Of a stretch of 64,000 nucleotides of DNA, positions 8,509 through 16,938 are shown piece after piece (positions within the stretch are counted from its first letter, which is position 1; the number at the start of each line of letters is the position of its first letter). The notes under the pieces are model-generated. The model saw nothing but the letters and a program-made list of their open reading frames with translations, was not told where the DNA came from and did no database searches. This DNA comes from Betaproteobacteria bacterium (lineage in GTDB: Bacteria > Pseudomonadota > Gammaproteobacteria > Burkholderiales > Usitatibacteraceae). The stretch spans positions 186,001 through 250,000 of the forward strand of contig JAEUMY010000023.1 of assembly GCA_016791265.1 (NCBI GenBank), read 5' to 3'. Both the position numbers and the translations under genes were made by a program.

Positions 8509-8996
8509 GTGCCGCGCTCGATTCGCGGGGTGCGAATATTCGCAAGGGGCTCTGCGGGCTATGCGTGTCGCTGGTGCTGGGATTCCTGGCCGCTTGCGCC
8601 ACCGCGCCCGCGCCACCGCCTGCGCCCCCCACGCCGCTCATCGACAGCGGCATCAGCGGTCGCTGGGCCGCAGGCAAGGCGGAGCTGGGCGGCCGCGATT
8701 TCCGTCCGTCCGCCAATTTCATGCTGCACGTCGAGGGCAATCTCTTCAGTACGCACAACGGCACCCGGCCCGACTCCGGGCGTCTCGTGTTTCACGCGGG
8801 CGATCCCAAGGGGCTGGATGTCATCGGCGAGCACGGGCCCACCGCAGGCAGAAAGCTCATGGCGATCTATCGCGTTTTGGGTGACGGCACGGCACTCGAA
8901 ATCTGCTACGACCTTTCCGGCGCGACGCGGCCCACGGAATTCGTGAGCAAGCCCGACACGCAGCTTTTCCGCATCACCTATACGCGCGCGCCATGA
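8505..8996 (+). CDS. Small lipoprotein of unknown function
   Basis: 163 residues. A hydrophobic segment (LCGLCVSLVLGFLAACA) ends in a lipobox with the acceptor Cys in LAAC, followed by a Pro/Ala linker and a beta-rich domain of about 110 residues (SGRWAAGKAELGG, GRLVFHAGDP, LEICYDLSG). I do not recognise the family; the general pattern resembles small secreted proteins that measure up to beta-sandwich domains. A palindrome (8532-8543) encodes ANIR in the n-region, just ahead of the signal helix, giving a longer than usual n-region. ATGA overlaps couple it to the genes on both sides. Confidence 0.75.
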   Translation: MSAALDSRGANIRKGLCGLCVSLVLGFLAACATAPAPPPAPPTPLIDSGISGRWAAGKAELGGRDFRPSANFMLHVEGNLFSTHNGTRPDSGRLVFHAGDPKGLDVIGEHGPTAGRKLMAIYRVLGDGTALEICYDLSGATRPTEFVSKPDTQLFRITYTRAP

Positions 8997-9778
8997 CCCT
9001 GGCCGAGCGCGCTGCACTGCTCGCGCTGTACGAGACGGAAATGCGGCGCGACGCCTGGGTGCCCGGCCTGCCCGCGCATCGCCTCTCGGATGTGACGCGC
9101 TATCACGACGCGGCAAGGCGCGAGGTGCTCATCATGTGGCACCGCTTCGCGGCCGTCGACGCCGAGACCATCGTGCGCCGCGAGCTGGATCACTTTCGCG
9201 GCTCGGGCGGCTTCACCTGGAAGGTGTATGCCGACGATGCGCCGGAAAACCTGCCCGATGTGCTGATGGCTGCGGGCATGAAGCTGGAGCGCGGCGAAGT
9301 CAATGCGCTCATGGTGGCGCCCGCCGAAGCGTTGGCGCGGACGCCGGAACTGCCGCCTGGTGCGAATATTCGCATCCTGAAATCGTCAGCCGATATCGAT
9401 CTGCTGGCGGCGGTGTGGGACGCGGTGTGGCCGGGTGGCAGCGGCGATTGGGTGAGCGTGCTGGCCGACGCGCTCGCCGCGCACCCGGACCAGCTCTCGA
9501 TCCTCGTGGTGATGCTGGACGGCAAGCCGGTGTCCTCCGGCTACATCATGCGCGACCCGCGCGGCAACTTCGCTTACCTCGGCGGTGGCGGCGTGCTCGA
9601 GCAACATCGCGGCAAGGGTTTGTATCGCGCGCTGGTGCATGCGCGCGCCACTCAGGCGCGAGATGCGAATATTCGCTACCTCGCCATCGAAGCCGGCCCC
9701 GCTTCGCGACCCATTCTGGAACGTCTGGGCTTTGAGCCGCTCACCACGCTCCGCTTCTTCTCCCGCGACGCGCCGTAG
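8993..9778 (+). CDS. GNAT family N-acetyltransferase
   Basis: 261 residues. The C-terminal half has the acetyl-CoA binding pattern with GGVLEQHRGKGLYRALV (Q-x-x-G-K-G variant of the R/Q-x-x-G-x-G/A loop) and ends with RPILERLGFEPL, typical of GNAT enzymes. The N-terminal half (residues 1-110) is a less conserved GNAT-like region. The acceptor substrate is unknown. Two palindromes lie within it (9362-9373 and 9665-9676), both encoding ANIR, the second in the conserved strand before the final helix. It closes the run that begins at 6088. Confidence 0.85.
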   Translation: MTLAERAALLALYETEMRRDAWVPGLPAHRLSDVTRYHDAARREVLIMWHRFAAVDAETIVRRELDHFRGSGGFTWKVYADDAPENLPDVLMAAGMKLERGEVNALMVAPAEALARTPELPPGANIRILKSSADIDLLAAVWDAVWPGGSGDWVSVLADALAAHPDQLSILVVMLDGKPVSSGYIMRDPRGNFAYLGGGGVLEQHRGKGLYRALVHARATQARDANIRYLAIEAGPASRPILERLGFEPLTTLRFFSRDAP

Positions 9779-9786
9779 TCGGCGGC

Positions 9787-10689
9787 TCAGTGCCGCGAGG
9801 CCTCGTCAATCACCTGTTCTCGCAACCAGCGATGGCGGGCATCGTTCTGGAATTTGCGGTGCCAAAGCAGAAACAGCCGCGACGGCGGCAGCTTCGCCGG
9901 CGGTTTGTGCAGCGCCACCTGCTGGCTGCGTTGAATCACGCGCGCCACGCGCACGCTGATCGTGCCCACGAAATCGCTGTCGGCGTTCAGGACGTTGACG
10001 AAGCGCGACTGCGGCAGCACCATCGCGATTCGCCGGTGCAGGCCCAGTTTCAGGAGCGCGTCGTCGACGGCCGTGTCGACCCGTTGCTCCGCCGGCGCGG
10101 TCAGCACGTGCGGCAGCGCCAGATACTTTTTCAGCGTGAGGCGCGCGCCGATGCCGGGATGATTGGGCCGGGTCACGACCACCAGCGGGTCGGAGAAGAG
10201 CAGTGAATGCTCCAGCCGCCGGTCGTGCGGAATGGCGGTTGAGAACACGAGGTCGCATTCCTGCGCCGCCAGCGCGGCCTCGATGGCGGAGCCGTTGATG
10301 CGTTGCAGTGTCTGCTGCATGTTGGGCGCGGCGGCCAGGAGGCGGTTCAGCAGGCCGGGCAGCAACACGATGCCGGCATAGTCCGCCGCCGCGATCTTGA
10401 TCGGCTGCACCGCGGTCGCCGGGTCGAACGAAAGATGCGAGCCGAGCGCACGCTCCAGCGCGTCCAGCGCCTCGCGCACGGGCGCGGCCAGCGCCAACGC
10501 GCGCTCCGTGGGCTGCATCCCGTCGCGAGTGCGCACGAGGAGCGGGTCGCCCAGCTGATGGCGCAGCTTGGACAGGGCGAAGCTCACTGCCGGCTGCGTG
10601 ACGTTGAGGCGCGCGGCGGTGCGCGAGACGCTGCGCTCGCGGATCAGCGTGTCCAACAGGCGCAGCAGGTTGAGGTCGGGTCGGGTCAT
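9787..10689 (-). CDS. LysR family transcriptional regulator
   Basis: 300 residues. An N-terminal winged helix-turn-helix (DLNLLRLLDTLIRERSVSRTAARLNVTQPAVSFALSKLR, given here only as positions 4-42) and a C-terminal effector-binding domain with FSDPLVVVTRPNHP match LysR-type regulators, closest in style to the NodD/PcpR-like subgroup. It is transcribed against the preceding operon and away from a region with no convincing partner gene, so its target is unclear. Confidence 0.9.
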   Translation of the reverse strand: MTRPDLNLLRLLDTLIRERSVSRTAARLNVTQPAVSFALSKLRHQLGDPLLVRTRDGMQPTERALALAAPVREALDALERALGSHLSFDPATAVQPIKIAAADYAGIVLLPGLLNRLLAAAPNMQQTLQRINGSAIEAALAAQECDLVFSTAIPHDRRLEHSLLFSDPLVVVTRPNHPGIGARLTLKKYLALPHVLTAPAEQRVDTAVDDALLKLGLHRRIAMVLPQSRFVNVLNADSDFVGTISVRVARVIQRSQQVALHKPPAKLPPSRLFLLWHRKFQNDARHRWLREQVIDEASRH

Positions 10690-10796
10690 GCGCCATTATA
10701 TAAATACAGCTTATTCAAAGAATCAACAAATAAGAATTCACAACCAAGGGGCCCGCCGCTACGATGCATCCATTCTTGACGATAGGTGGCAGGTTG

Positions 10797-11027
10797 ATGA
10801 CATTGCGCGACAGACTCTTTCGATTGCTGACCCTGGGCTGGCCGTGGCTCTCTCTCGCGGTGAGCGTCGCGTCGCTCGCGATGCTGGCCGGCCGGCATCC
10901 TGCGGACCCGGAGTCGGGATGGAATTTGCGGAGCGTCGCGGCGCCGATGGCCGCCGAGGTTCAGGTCAATGACGGTGCGCGACAGCCGGTTGCCCGTTCG
11001 GCATGCGGGGCTGCCCATCGCGTTTGA
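10797..11027 (+). CDS. Doubtful small membrane protein ORF
   Basis: 76 codons from ATG 10797 (an ATG at 10764 is also in frame). It has one hydrophobic segment, WPWLSLAVSVASLAMLAG, and no recognised domain. It occupies most of the 448-bp space between the LysR gene and the first FecR gene, divergent from LysR. The ribosome-binding site is weak and an ORF of this size is easily fortuitous at this GC content. The rest of 10690-11137 shows only the terminator at 11080-11110. Confidence 0.25.
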   Translation: MTLRDRLFRLLTLGWPWLSLAVSVASLAMLAGRHPADPESGWNLRSVAAPMAAEVQVNDGARQPVARSACGAAHRV

Positions 11028-11079
11028 ACAGGCGCACCTGATGCGTTGCCGCTGAACCACCGCCGCTGAATAAATGAAA

Positions 11080-11110
11080 CGGCCCGCCGGGCGATGATCC
11101 CGGCGGGCCG
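11080..11110 (-). terminator. Rho-independent terminator of the FecR/Slam operon
   Basis: A perfect 12-bp stem (11080-11091 with 11099-11110) around a 7-nt loop. On the minus strand it is followed by a T-rich tract. It lies 28 bp past the stop of the FecR gene ending at 11138. Confidence 0.8.
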
Positions 11111-11137
11111 ATTTGGTCTGGCCTGCAACTTAGTGGA

Positions 11138-13525
11138 TCACGGACACGTCGGGCACTTGAACACCCGCACCACGCCGATGGTCAGGTTGGGATTGCCGGA
11201 CGGCGTATTGCCGCCCGAGTTGCCACCAAAGCTCAAGCCGAGGAAGTTGCCCGAGTTGCCGATGAAGCGGCCGAAGAAATCCGCGCGTGCCGTGTTCGAT
11301 CCCTGGACGGGGCCGCAACCCGAGCCCACGCAGCTACCAACGTTCGCGAGGTTCGCATCGAAGCTGGCCCCCTGCCCTGGCGTGACATTGATGTTGAAGG
11401 CGAGGTTGGAGAAATTCCAGCTGGAGGTCGGGAATGAGAACTGCGCCGAGGTGATGACCCCGGTGCGGTTGGTGAAATTGATGTTGATGGGGCCGAAGTT
11501 GTAGGAATTGGACGACTCCCCGTTGCTCGCTGTCGGGAAGGTGCCGGCATGGTCCAGGTACTGTGCGCTGCCGGTCTTGGCCGCGATCACGCTGTCCGGC
11601 GTCGGGGTGCCGTACAGATAGTGAACCCCCATCCCGGATGTCTGTGTCCCGGCGGGTAGTTGGGGCGCCTGAGCCGAGCCGCTGGTGATGCTGCCGCTGA
11701 TCCAGCGACCGTAGTAGACACCCGAGTCCGAATCGAATCCGGCGCCACTGATGCCACCGCCACCGGCCGCACCCGAATAGGTGAATTGCGGGAAGTTGAA
11801 GGCCGTGAGTGTCTGCGATGGTCCGGAACCGTTGAACGTCAGGTTGGCGGCCGGTCCGGTGACGCCACCGCCGTAGGACGCGACGCTGCCGTTGCTTTCA
11901 ATGAGGCTGTTGGCAAAGAGGAGCGTGACCGGTGGCGCGGCTTGCAGGCCGAATATTCGCACCGCGGTGGCGACCAGATTGGGCGCCGTCACGGCATTCC
12001 CGGAAGTGCCATGAAAGCTCAAGCCGACGCGATCTCCGTTGGCGCCAAAGAAGATCCCGACCATCGATCCCCGGGCAGTACCAGGCCCCTGAACGGCGCC
12101 GCATCCTGTGCCGACGCAACTGCCAGCATTGTTGGTGTCGCCCCTGAAGACGGCGCCATTGCCGCCGTTTTCGTTGAACACGAATGCGTAGGTTTGGCTA
12201 CCAAAGCTCCAGGTTGAGGTGGGGAAGGTCATGGTGACGCTGGTCAGCGTGGCAAGGCGCGCGGTGAAGTCGATGCTGAGCGGCCCGAAGGCGAAGCCGG
12301 TGGCGGTCTCGCCGTTGCTGCTTGTTGGCGTGGTGCCGCCGATGTCCGCATACGTCGCAAAACCGGACTTCGCAGCGATGACCGTGTCTGTCGTTGGTGT
12401 GCCGTACATGTAATGGAAACCGGTGAACGGTCCCGACGGGTTCGGACTGAATGGGGGCACCAGCAGACTGGCAGTACCGATACCGTTTATCCAACGTCCC
12501 CAGACCACACCCGACGTGGCATCCGACCCTTGCATGTCGATGCCAGCACTGCCCACTACTGCGCCAAACGTGCCATTCACGACGCGAATCATCGCCGGCA
12601 AGCCGTTGATCGTATCCACGAGCAGTGTGCCGGGATTGAGGATGCCACCACCTCCGCGAGTCTGGACGCCACCCGGCTGACCGACGTGAAGACCGTTCAG
12701 GAACGCGCGAGGCAATGGAAACTCAGTGGCGCGCGCCACCACGGCAGGGGTGCCACCACCCACGCGATTTTCGGTGGCGGTGTAGGCCGGCGGGGTGGGC
12801 GCGGAGGACGGGGCAACATCGCTGGTCGGCGCGCTGGCCGAAGACGCGCTGGCTGGCGGTTCGGTGGCTGGCTTCTGCGCGTTCTTGGCGAGGCCGGCGA
12901 GGCGGTCGGCAAAGAAGGCGGGCGGCCCGAGCAGCGGCTGCGGGATGGAGTTGATGCTGGCGATGTAGAAATATTCATCGCGACCGAACACCACTTCCGG
13001 CGTGTTGTTGGCCACGCTGACGCGACCGTCGTACACGCCGCCATACAGTCCATCTGGCGCGAGACCGCCTTCAGGCAACGGACAATCCTGCTCGCAGTAC
13101 ACGATGCCGTACTGGGTGCCGCGTCGGCCGAGTGTCGCCATCTTGGTCTTGATTTGATACGCCTTGCGGTCCTGCACGCCGATCAAGCCGGCGACGGTGC
13201 GGTAGCCGCCTCTCACCAGATTGAACACGAGGTTGTCGGTGAGACTGTTGGTGAAGCTGTAGCGCTCCACCACGAAGTCGCTGCCGTTGCGCAGCGCCAC
13301 GATGGAGGTGTCGGTGAACCAGAGCTGGGTCGTGCCGGCGGCGCCAGTGCGCACCCGGTCACCGACCTGCAGGGCGAGGCCGGCGGTGGCGGGTTGGGTG
13401 GTCGAACCACGCACCACAGTCACCTCACCCGAGGCGACCAGCACGCGGCCGATGGATTGGGCCCATGCGGGCAGGGCAACCGCGCCGAGCAGCAGTGCGA
13501 GGCAGACGGCCTTCAATGTGTTCAT
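11138..13525 (-). CDS. FecR-domain exported protein with two TbpB-like C-terminal beta-barrel domains
   Basis: 795 residues from ATG 13525 (GAGAG precedes it; a second in-frame ATG at 13546 is less likely). A Sec signal peptide ends near AWAQ (about 23). A FecR domain follows (about 24-150, starting IGRVLVASGEVTVVRG, with RRGTQYGIVYC), then a Pro/Ser/Ala linker (about 218-260). Two repeats of about 200 residues follow (about 325-527 and 575-795), each with GV[VY][WY]GRWI, HYxYGTPT, SCVGxGCG and FxGRFIG/IFFG. The last pattern recalls the end of TbpB-type lipoprotein beta-barrels (inference). It has no lipobox and ends KCPTCP. Last gene of the Slam-like operon; a degenerate palindrome lies at 11949-11960. 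Confidence 0.75.
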   Translation of the reverse strand: MNTLKAVCLALLLGAVALPAWAQSIGRVLVASGEVTVVRGSTTQPATAGLALQVGDRVRTGAAGTTQLWFTDTSIVALRNGSDFVVERYSFTNSLTDNLVFNLVRGGYRTVAGLIGVQDRKAYQIKTKMATLGRRGTQYGIVYCEQDCPLPEGGLAPDGLYGGVYDGRVSVANNTPEVVFGRDEYFYIASINSIPQPLLGPPAFFADRLAGLAKNAQKPATEPPASASSASAPTSDVAPSSAPTPPAYTATENRVGGGTPAVVARATEFPLPRAFLNGLHVGQPGGVQTRGGGGILNPGTLLVDTINGLPAMIRVVNGTFGAVVGSAGIDMQGSDATSGVVWGRWINGIGTASLLVPPFSPNPSGPFTGFHYMYGTPTTDTVIAAKSGFATYADIGGTTPTSSNGETATGFAFGPLSIDFTARLATLTSVTMTFPTSTWSFGSQTYAFVFNENGGNGAVFRGDTNNAGSCVGTGCGAVQGPGTARGSMVGIFFGANGDRVGLSFHGTSGNAVTAPNLVATAVRIFGLQAAPPVTLLFANSLIESNGSVASYGGGVTGPAANLTFNGSGPSQTLTAFNFPQFTYSGAAGGGGISGAGFDSDSGVYYGRWISGSITSGSAQAPQLPAGTQTSGMGVHYLYGTPTPDSVIAAKTGSAQYLDHAGTFPTASNGESSNSYNFGPININFTNRTGVITSAQFSFPTSSWNFSNLAFNINVTPGQGASFDANLANVGSCVGSGCGPVQGSNTARADFFGRFIGNSGNFLGLSFGGNSGGNTPSGNPNLTIGVVRVFKCPTCP
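13022..13345 (-). repeat. Direct repeat copy 1 in the paired FecR genes
   Basis: 324 bp that match 14884-15207 with about four mismatches, in the same orientation. It covers most of the FecR domain. Flanking parts of the genes are clearly more divergent, which points to recent duplication or gene conversion limited to this segment. Confidence 0.85.
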
Positions 13526-13709
13526 GGAACTCTCACTCAAAGTCATACGCAGCGCGGATGCGGCTGCAGCGTGCTGCCGGTGAACAACCTGACGCGCCCG
13601 CCCGTGACGTTGCGGGCGGCCTGCCAGATCTCGTCAACGTCGGGTGCAAGCGACTTGTTCAAACGCCATCATCCAAGTCGCTGTGTTTCAACTGCGCCCA
13701 TCACTCAAC

Positions 13710-13741
13710 ATCCCGCCCGGTGACAGTCGGTCGGGCGGGAT
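13710..13741 (-). terminator. Hairpin after the second FecR gene
   Basis: Ten-bp perfect stem (13710-13719 with 13732-13741) and 12-nt loop, 54 bp past the stop at 13795. The T-tract on the minus strand is weak, so it may act as a partial terminator or mRNA-stabilising hairpin between the two FecR genes. The remaining 13526-13794 spacer holds a smaller GC hairpin near 13596-13619 and nothing else I can name. Confidence 0.5.
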
Positions 13742-13794
13742 GTCCTGCCGCATCCCCGGTTCGGGCGGACGCGGCGATTCCTATCCACTCCCTG

Positions 13795-15411
13795 TCACGG
13801 ACATGTCGGGCACTTGAAGAGCCGCACCATACCCATGGTCAGGTTGGGGTTGCCGGATGGCGTGTTACCACCGGAATTCCCCTGGAACGTGAGCCCCAGA
13901 AAATTGCCTGAGCTGCCGATGAAGCGCCCGAGGAAGTCCGCGCGCGCTGTGTTCGAGCCCTGGACGGGGCCGCAGCCTGCTCCGACGCAGCTACCTGCAT
14001 TGACCAGGTTGGCGCTGAAGCTGGCGCCCTGGCCCGGATTCACGTCAAGGGTGAAAGGCAGATTGGAAAAATTCCACTGCGACGTCGGGAAGTTGACGAG
14101 CACTGACTGAATCACGCCAGTGCGCGAAGTGAAGTTGATGTTGATCGGACCGATGTTGAAGGAGCTGGCTGTTTGTCCGTTGCTGGCGGTTGGCTGAGTG
14201 CCGACAACGTCCACATACTGCGCCGAGCCGGTCTTGGCGGCGATCACGCTGTCCGCTGTGGGTGTGCCATACAGGTAGTGAACGCCCATGCCGGAGGTCT
14301 GCGTGCCGGGCGCCAACTGGGGTGCCTGGTTGGATCCGCTGGTCAGACTGCCGCTGATCCAGCGACCGTAGTAGACGCCTGAGTCGGTGTCAAAGCCGGC
14401 CATGTCGATGCCGCCGCCACCCACTACGCCCGAGAAGGTGAACAGCGGGTTCATGTTGAACGCGGTCAGTGTTTGCGAGGGACCCGTTCCCGAAGTCGTC
14501 AACGCGGAAGACGGCACCGCAACAGCGAAGTTGTAGGAGGCCACACTGCCATTGATTTCCTGCAGGCTGTTGGCGCTCAGCAGGGCGACGGACGAAAGCG
14601 CTTGCACCACGCTGGGCGCACCGCTGCCCGTGCGGTTCTCGGTCGTCGAGTAGGGCGCGGGCGGGGGCGGCGCGCTGGCGCCTTCGCTCTCCTCAGGGGC
14701 CGCCTCCTTGCTCGCCGGCGGTTCGCTGGCCGGCTTCTGCGCGTTCTTGGCAAGCCCAGTCAAGCGATCCGCGAAGAAGGCGGGTGGCCCGAGCAGCGGC
14801 TGCGGAATCGAGTTGATGCTGGCGACATAGAAGTACTCGTCGCGGCCAAACTGCGCTTCCGGGGTGCTGTTGGTGACACTGATGCGACCGTCGTACACGC
14901 CGCCATACAGTCCATCTGGCGCGAGACCGCCTTCAGGCAACGGACAATCCTGCTCGCAGTACACGATGCCGTACTGGGTGCCGCGTCGGCCGAGTGTCGC
15001 CATCTTGGTCTTGATCTGATACGCCTTGCGGTCCTGCACGCCGATCAAGCCGGCGACGGTGCGATAGCCGCCTCTCACCAGATTGAACACGAGGTTGTCG
15101 GTGAGACTGTTGGTGAAGCTGTAGCGCTCCACCACGAAGTCGCTGCCGTTGCGCAGCGCCACGATGGAGGTGTCGGTGAACCAGATCTGGGCCGTGCCGG
15201 CGGCGCCGGTGCGAACGCGGTCGCCGACTTGCAGGGCGAGGCCGGGCGTAGCGGGTTGGGTGGCCGAACCGCGCACCACGGTCACCTCGCCCGAGGCGAC
15301 CAGCACTCGGCCGATGGATTGGGCCAGCGCCGGGGCGGCGGACAGGAGCACCGCGCACAGCGCGATGCCGGGAAGAAGGATGCTGCGGAACACGTTCATG
15401 ATGGTCTTCAT
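13795..15411 (-). CDS. FecR-domain exported protein with one TbpB-like C-terminal beta-barrel domain
   Basis: 538 residues from ATG 15411, with GAGGA upstream and only 7 bp after the Slam-like gene's stop. Signal peptide (LCAVLLSAAPALAQ), FecR domain (about 30-160), linker rich in Pro/Glu/Ala, then one barrel-type domain (about 330-538) that closely matches the second barrel of the neighbouring paralogue: GVYYGRWISGSLTSG, VHYLYGTPTADSVIAAKTG, SCVGAGCG, FLGRFIGSSGNFLGLTF, and the same C-terminal KCPTCP. There is no lipobox, so it is predicted to be soluble rather than lipid-anchored. The FecR segment is nearly identical in DNA to the paralogue. A candidate substrate of the Slam-like protein. 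Confidence 0.75.
   Translation of the reverse strand: MKTIMNVFRSILLPGIALCAVLLSAAPALAQSIGRVLVASGEVTVVRGSATQPATPGLALQVGDRVRTGAAGTAQIWFTDTSIVALRNGSDFVVERYSFTNSLTDNLVFNLVRGGYRTVAGLIGVQDRKAYQIKTKMATLGRRGTQYGIVYCEQDCPLPEGGLAPDGLYGGVYDGRISVTNSTPEAQFGRDEYFYVASINSIPQPLLGPPAFFADRLTGLAKNAQKPASEPPASKEAAPEESEGASAPPPPAPYSTTENRTGSGAPSVVQALSSVALLSANSLQEINGSVASYNFAVAVPSSALTTSGTGPSQTLTAFNMNPLFTFSGVVGGGGIDMAGFDTDSGVYYGRWISGSLTSGSNQAPQLAPGTQTSGMGVHYLYGTPTADSVIAAKTGSAQYVDVVGTQPTASNGQTASSFNIGPININFTSRTGVIQSVLVNFPTSQWNFSNLPFTLDVNPGQGASFSANLVNAGSCVGAGCGPVQGSNTARADFLGRFIGSSGNFLGLTFQGNSGGNTPSGNPNLTMGMVRLFKCPTCP
14884..15207 (-). repeat. Direct repeat copy 2 in the paired FecR genes
   Basis: Partner of 13022-13345, 1862 bp away, about four mismatches in 324 bp. 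Confidence 0.85.
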
Positions 15412-15418
15412 GGCGTCC

Positions 15419-16753
15419 TCACTTGAAGTCGTAGCGGAGCTTGGCCGCGACGACGCTGCGCTTGTATTCGAAGAGCGGAATGTTTGAATCATTGTTCGAG
15501 TGAGAGAGCTCCAGTCGCGCACCGAGGTTCGGCGTGAGTGCATAGCCCAGCGCCGCCTCGACCGTCACGAAGCGGTCCTCGCGCTTCGCGCCGAGGAAGT
15601 CATCGAACGCCTTGTACTTGCTCTCCTGCCAGTTGAGGGACAACGCGGCGTTGATGCGCGACGTGATGCTGAGTCCCAGCCCGGCGCGCGCGCCGTAGGT
15701 GTCGCGGCCCAGGTCATCGCGGTTGCGCTTGTTGTCTTCGCGGCCGGCATTGACGCCGACACTCAGGAAGGGTTGCCAGGCGCCTTCAAAACTCTGCCGC
15801 CAGCCCGCGCCCACCGTCTGCACATCCGCGTCGCGCACCTGGTTGTCGCCGGCATAGGACAGCTTTGCCTGTTGCGCGAAGACGGAGAAGCCGCGCTTCG
15901 CATCCAGGCTCCGGTTCCACTCGAACGTGAACGCCCGCAGGCTGCGGTATTTCTGGCTTTGCACGGCCAACTCGTTGGCGGAGACCGAAAGGCGAAAGCC
16001 ATTCGCGTCGCGGGTGAGCGAGAGGCCAGCCGCCCCGGACTTGGTGCGCTGATCGAACTGGCCCACGGCGTCGAAATTGCGACTGTCCACATTGCCGCCG
16101 GCGAAGAGCGCGAGACCGGGACGTAGCGGCACGTTCACTTGCGCGCCCAGAGCGATGCCATGAAAGCGGTCGCTGGTTTCCTTGCCGTCCTGCGCCAGTT
16201 GCAGCGTGCCGAAGAGCGGCAGGGTGATGGTGTCCTGGCCGATGCCGCTGTTGGCGTTGGAGTCGTGGCCGAAGGTGCTCTCGAAGAACGCGCTGAACGT
16301 CGTCTTGAAGGCCGACTCTTTCTCGCGGATCGCGGCCATCAGCCGATCAATGCGCCCACGCACCTCGGGAGGCGGATTGAGGCGCAGCACTTCGTCGAAC
16401 ATCTCGCGGGCGCGCGCGGTGTCGCCCAGCATGAAGTAGCCGCGACCCAATTCAAGTCGCGCGACCGCGCTGCCCGGGTTGTTCAACAGGTATCGCTCCA
16501 GCGCCAGCACGCCTTCGGCGGGCTCGCCCGCGTCGATGGCGGCGATGCCGAAGAAATAATCGAACTCGGGCTTTCCCAGCTCAGTGGGTGTTTTCCGACC
16601 CAGCTCCCAGGCCTGGCGGGCCTGGCCGCGATCGAGGAGCGCTTTCAGGTCGTCAGCCGGTGCGGCGGCAGCGGGCAAGGCGAGCCCCGCCGCCAGCGCC
16701 GCCAGACAAAGCGACGCCGAGGCGCGCGGGCGCCATTTGAAAGTGAGATTCAC
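15419..16753 (-). CDS. Slam-like outer-membrane protein (TPR plus C-terminal beta-barrel)
   Basis: 444 residues if GTG 16753 is the start (GGGA lies about 8 nt upstream; the frame continues upstream without a better start). Signal peptide SLCLAALAAGLALPAAAA, then TPR-like helices (about residues 30-140, with FDYFFGIAAIDAGEPAEGV and ARLELGRGYFMLGDTARA), then a region of alternating beta-strands to the C-terminus, ending NSNIPLFEY...LRYDFK with a terminal aromatic residue. This order and the SN-x-P-L-F/Y-x-Y ending match Slam proteins (DUF560), which move TbpB-type proteins across the outer membrane. It heads an operon with two FecR-barrel proteins, its likely clients (inference). Confidence 0.75.
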   Translation of the reverse strand: MNLTFKWRPRASASLCLAALAAGLALPAAAAPADDLKALLDRGQARQAWELGRKTPTELGKPEFDYFFGIAAIDAGEPAEGVLALERYLLNNPGSAVARLELGRGYFMLGDTARAREMFDEVLRLNPPPEVRGRIDRLMAAIREKESAFKTTFSAFFESTFGHDSNANSGIGQDTITLPLFGTLQLAQDGKETSDRFHGIALGAQVNVPLRPGLALFAGGNVDSRNFDAVGQFDQRTKSGAAGLSLTRDANGFRLSVSANELAVQSQKYRSLRAFTFEWNRSLDAKRGFSVFAQQAKLSYAGDNQVRDADVQTVGAGWRQSFEGAWQPFLSVGVNAGREDNKRNRDDLGRDTYGARAGLGLSITSRINAALSLNWQESKYKAFDDFLGAKREDRFVTVEAALGYALTPNLGARLELSHSNNDSNIPLFEYKRSVVAAKLRYDFK

Positions 16754-16938
16754 AGTGATTTCCCTTTTTTGTTGAAAACTGTTCGACTTGTTCTTGAATG
16801 TTCTTCCACCCGGCCGCCCCTTGAAGTGAGGGACAATGGGCCCGACCTGATGCATTTGCACTTTTTACAGGATTCGATGCCGCCGTCAACTACCAAGGTT
16901 GGTAGGGTGAGTCGAGTTCGCAACAACAAGCCGCCCTC
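16754..16938. promoter_or_regulatory. Divergent promoter region, Slam-like operon and ABC exporter
   Basis: 185 bp separate the two starts. An A/T-richer stretch around 16760-16800 and 16860-16890 is consistent with promoters for both directions. The sequence also contains CTACCAAGGTTGGTAG (16889-16904), an imperfect 6+6 inverted repeat that could be an operator. No regulator can be named. Confidence 0.4.

Noticed and set aside
10686..11060. Minus-strand open frame over the LysR/FecR gap
   Set aside because: It overlaps the start of the LysR gene, has no domain, and has Arg/Cys-rich composition suggesting chance.
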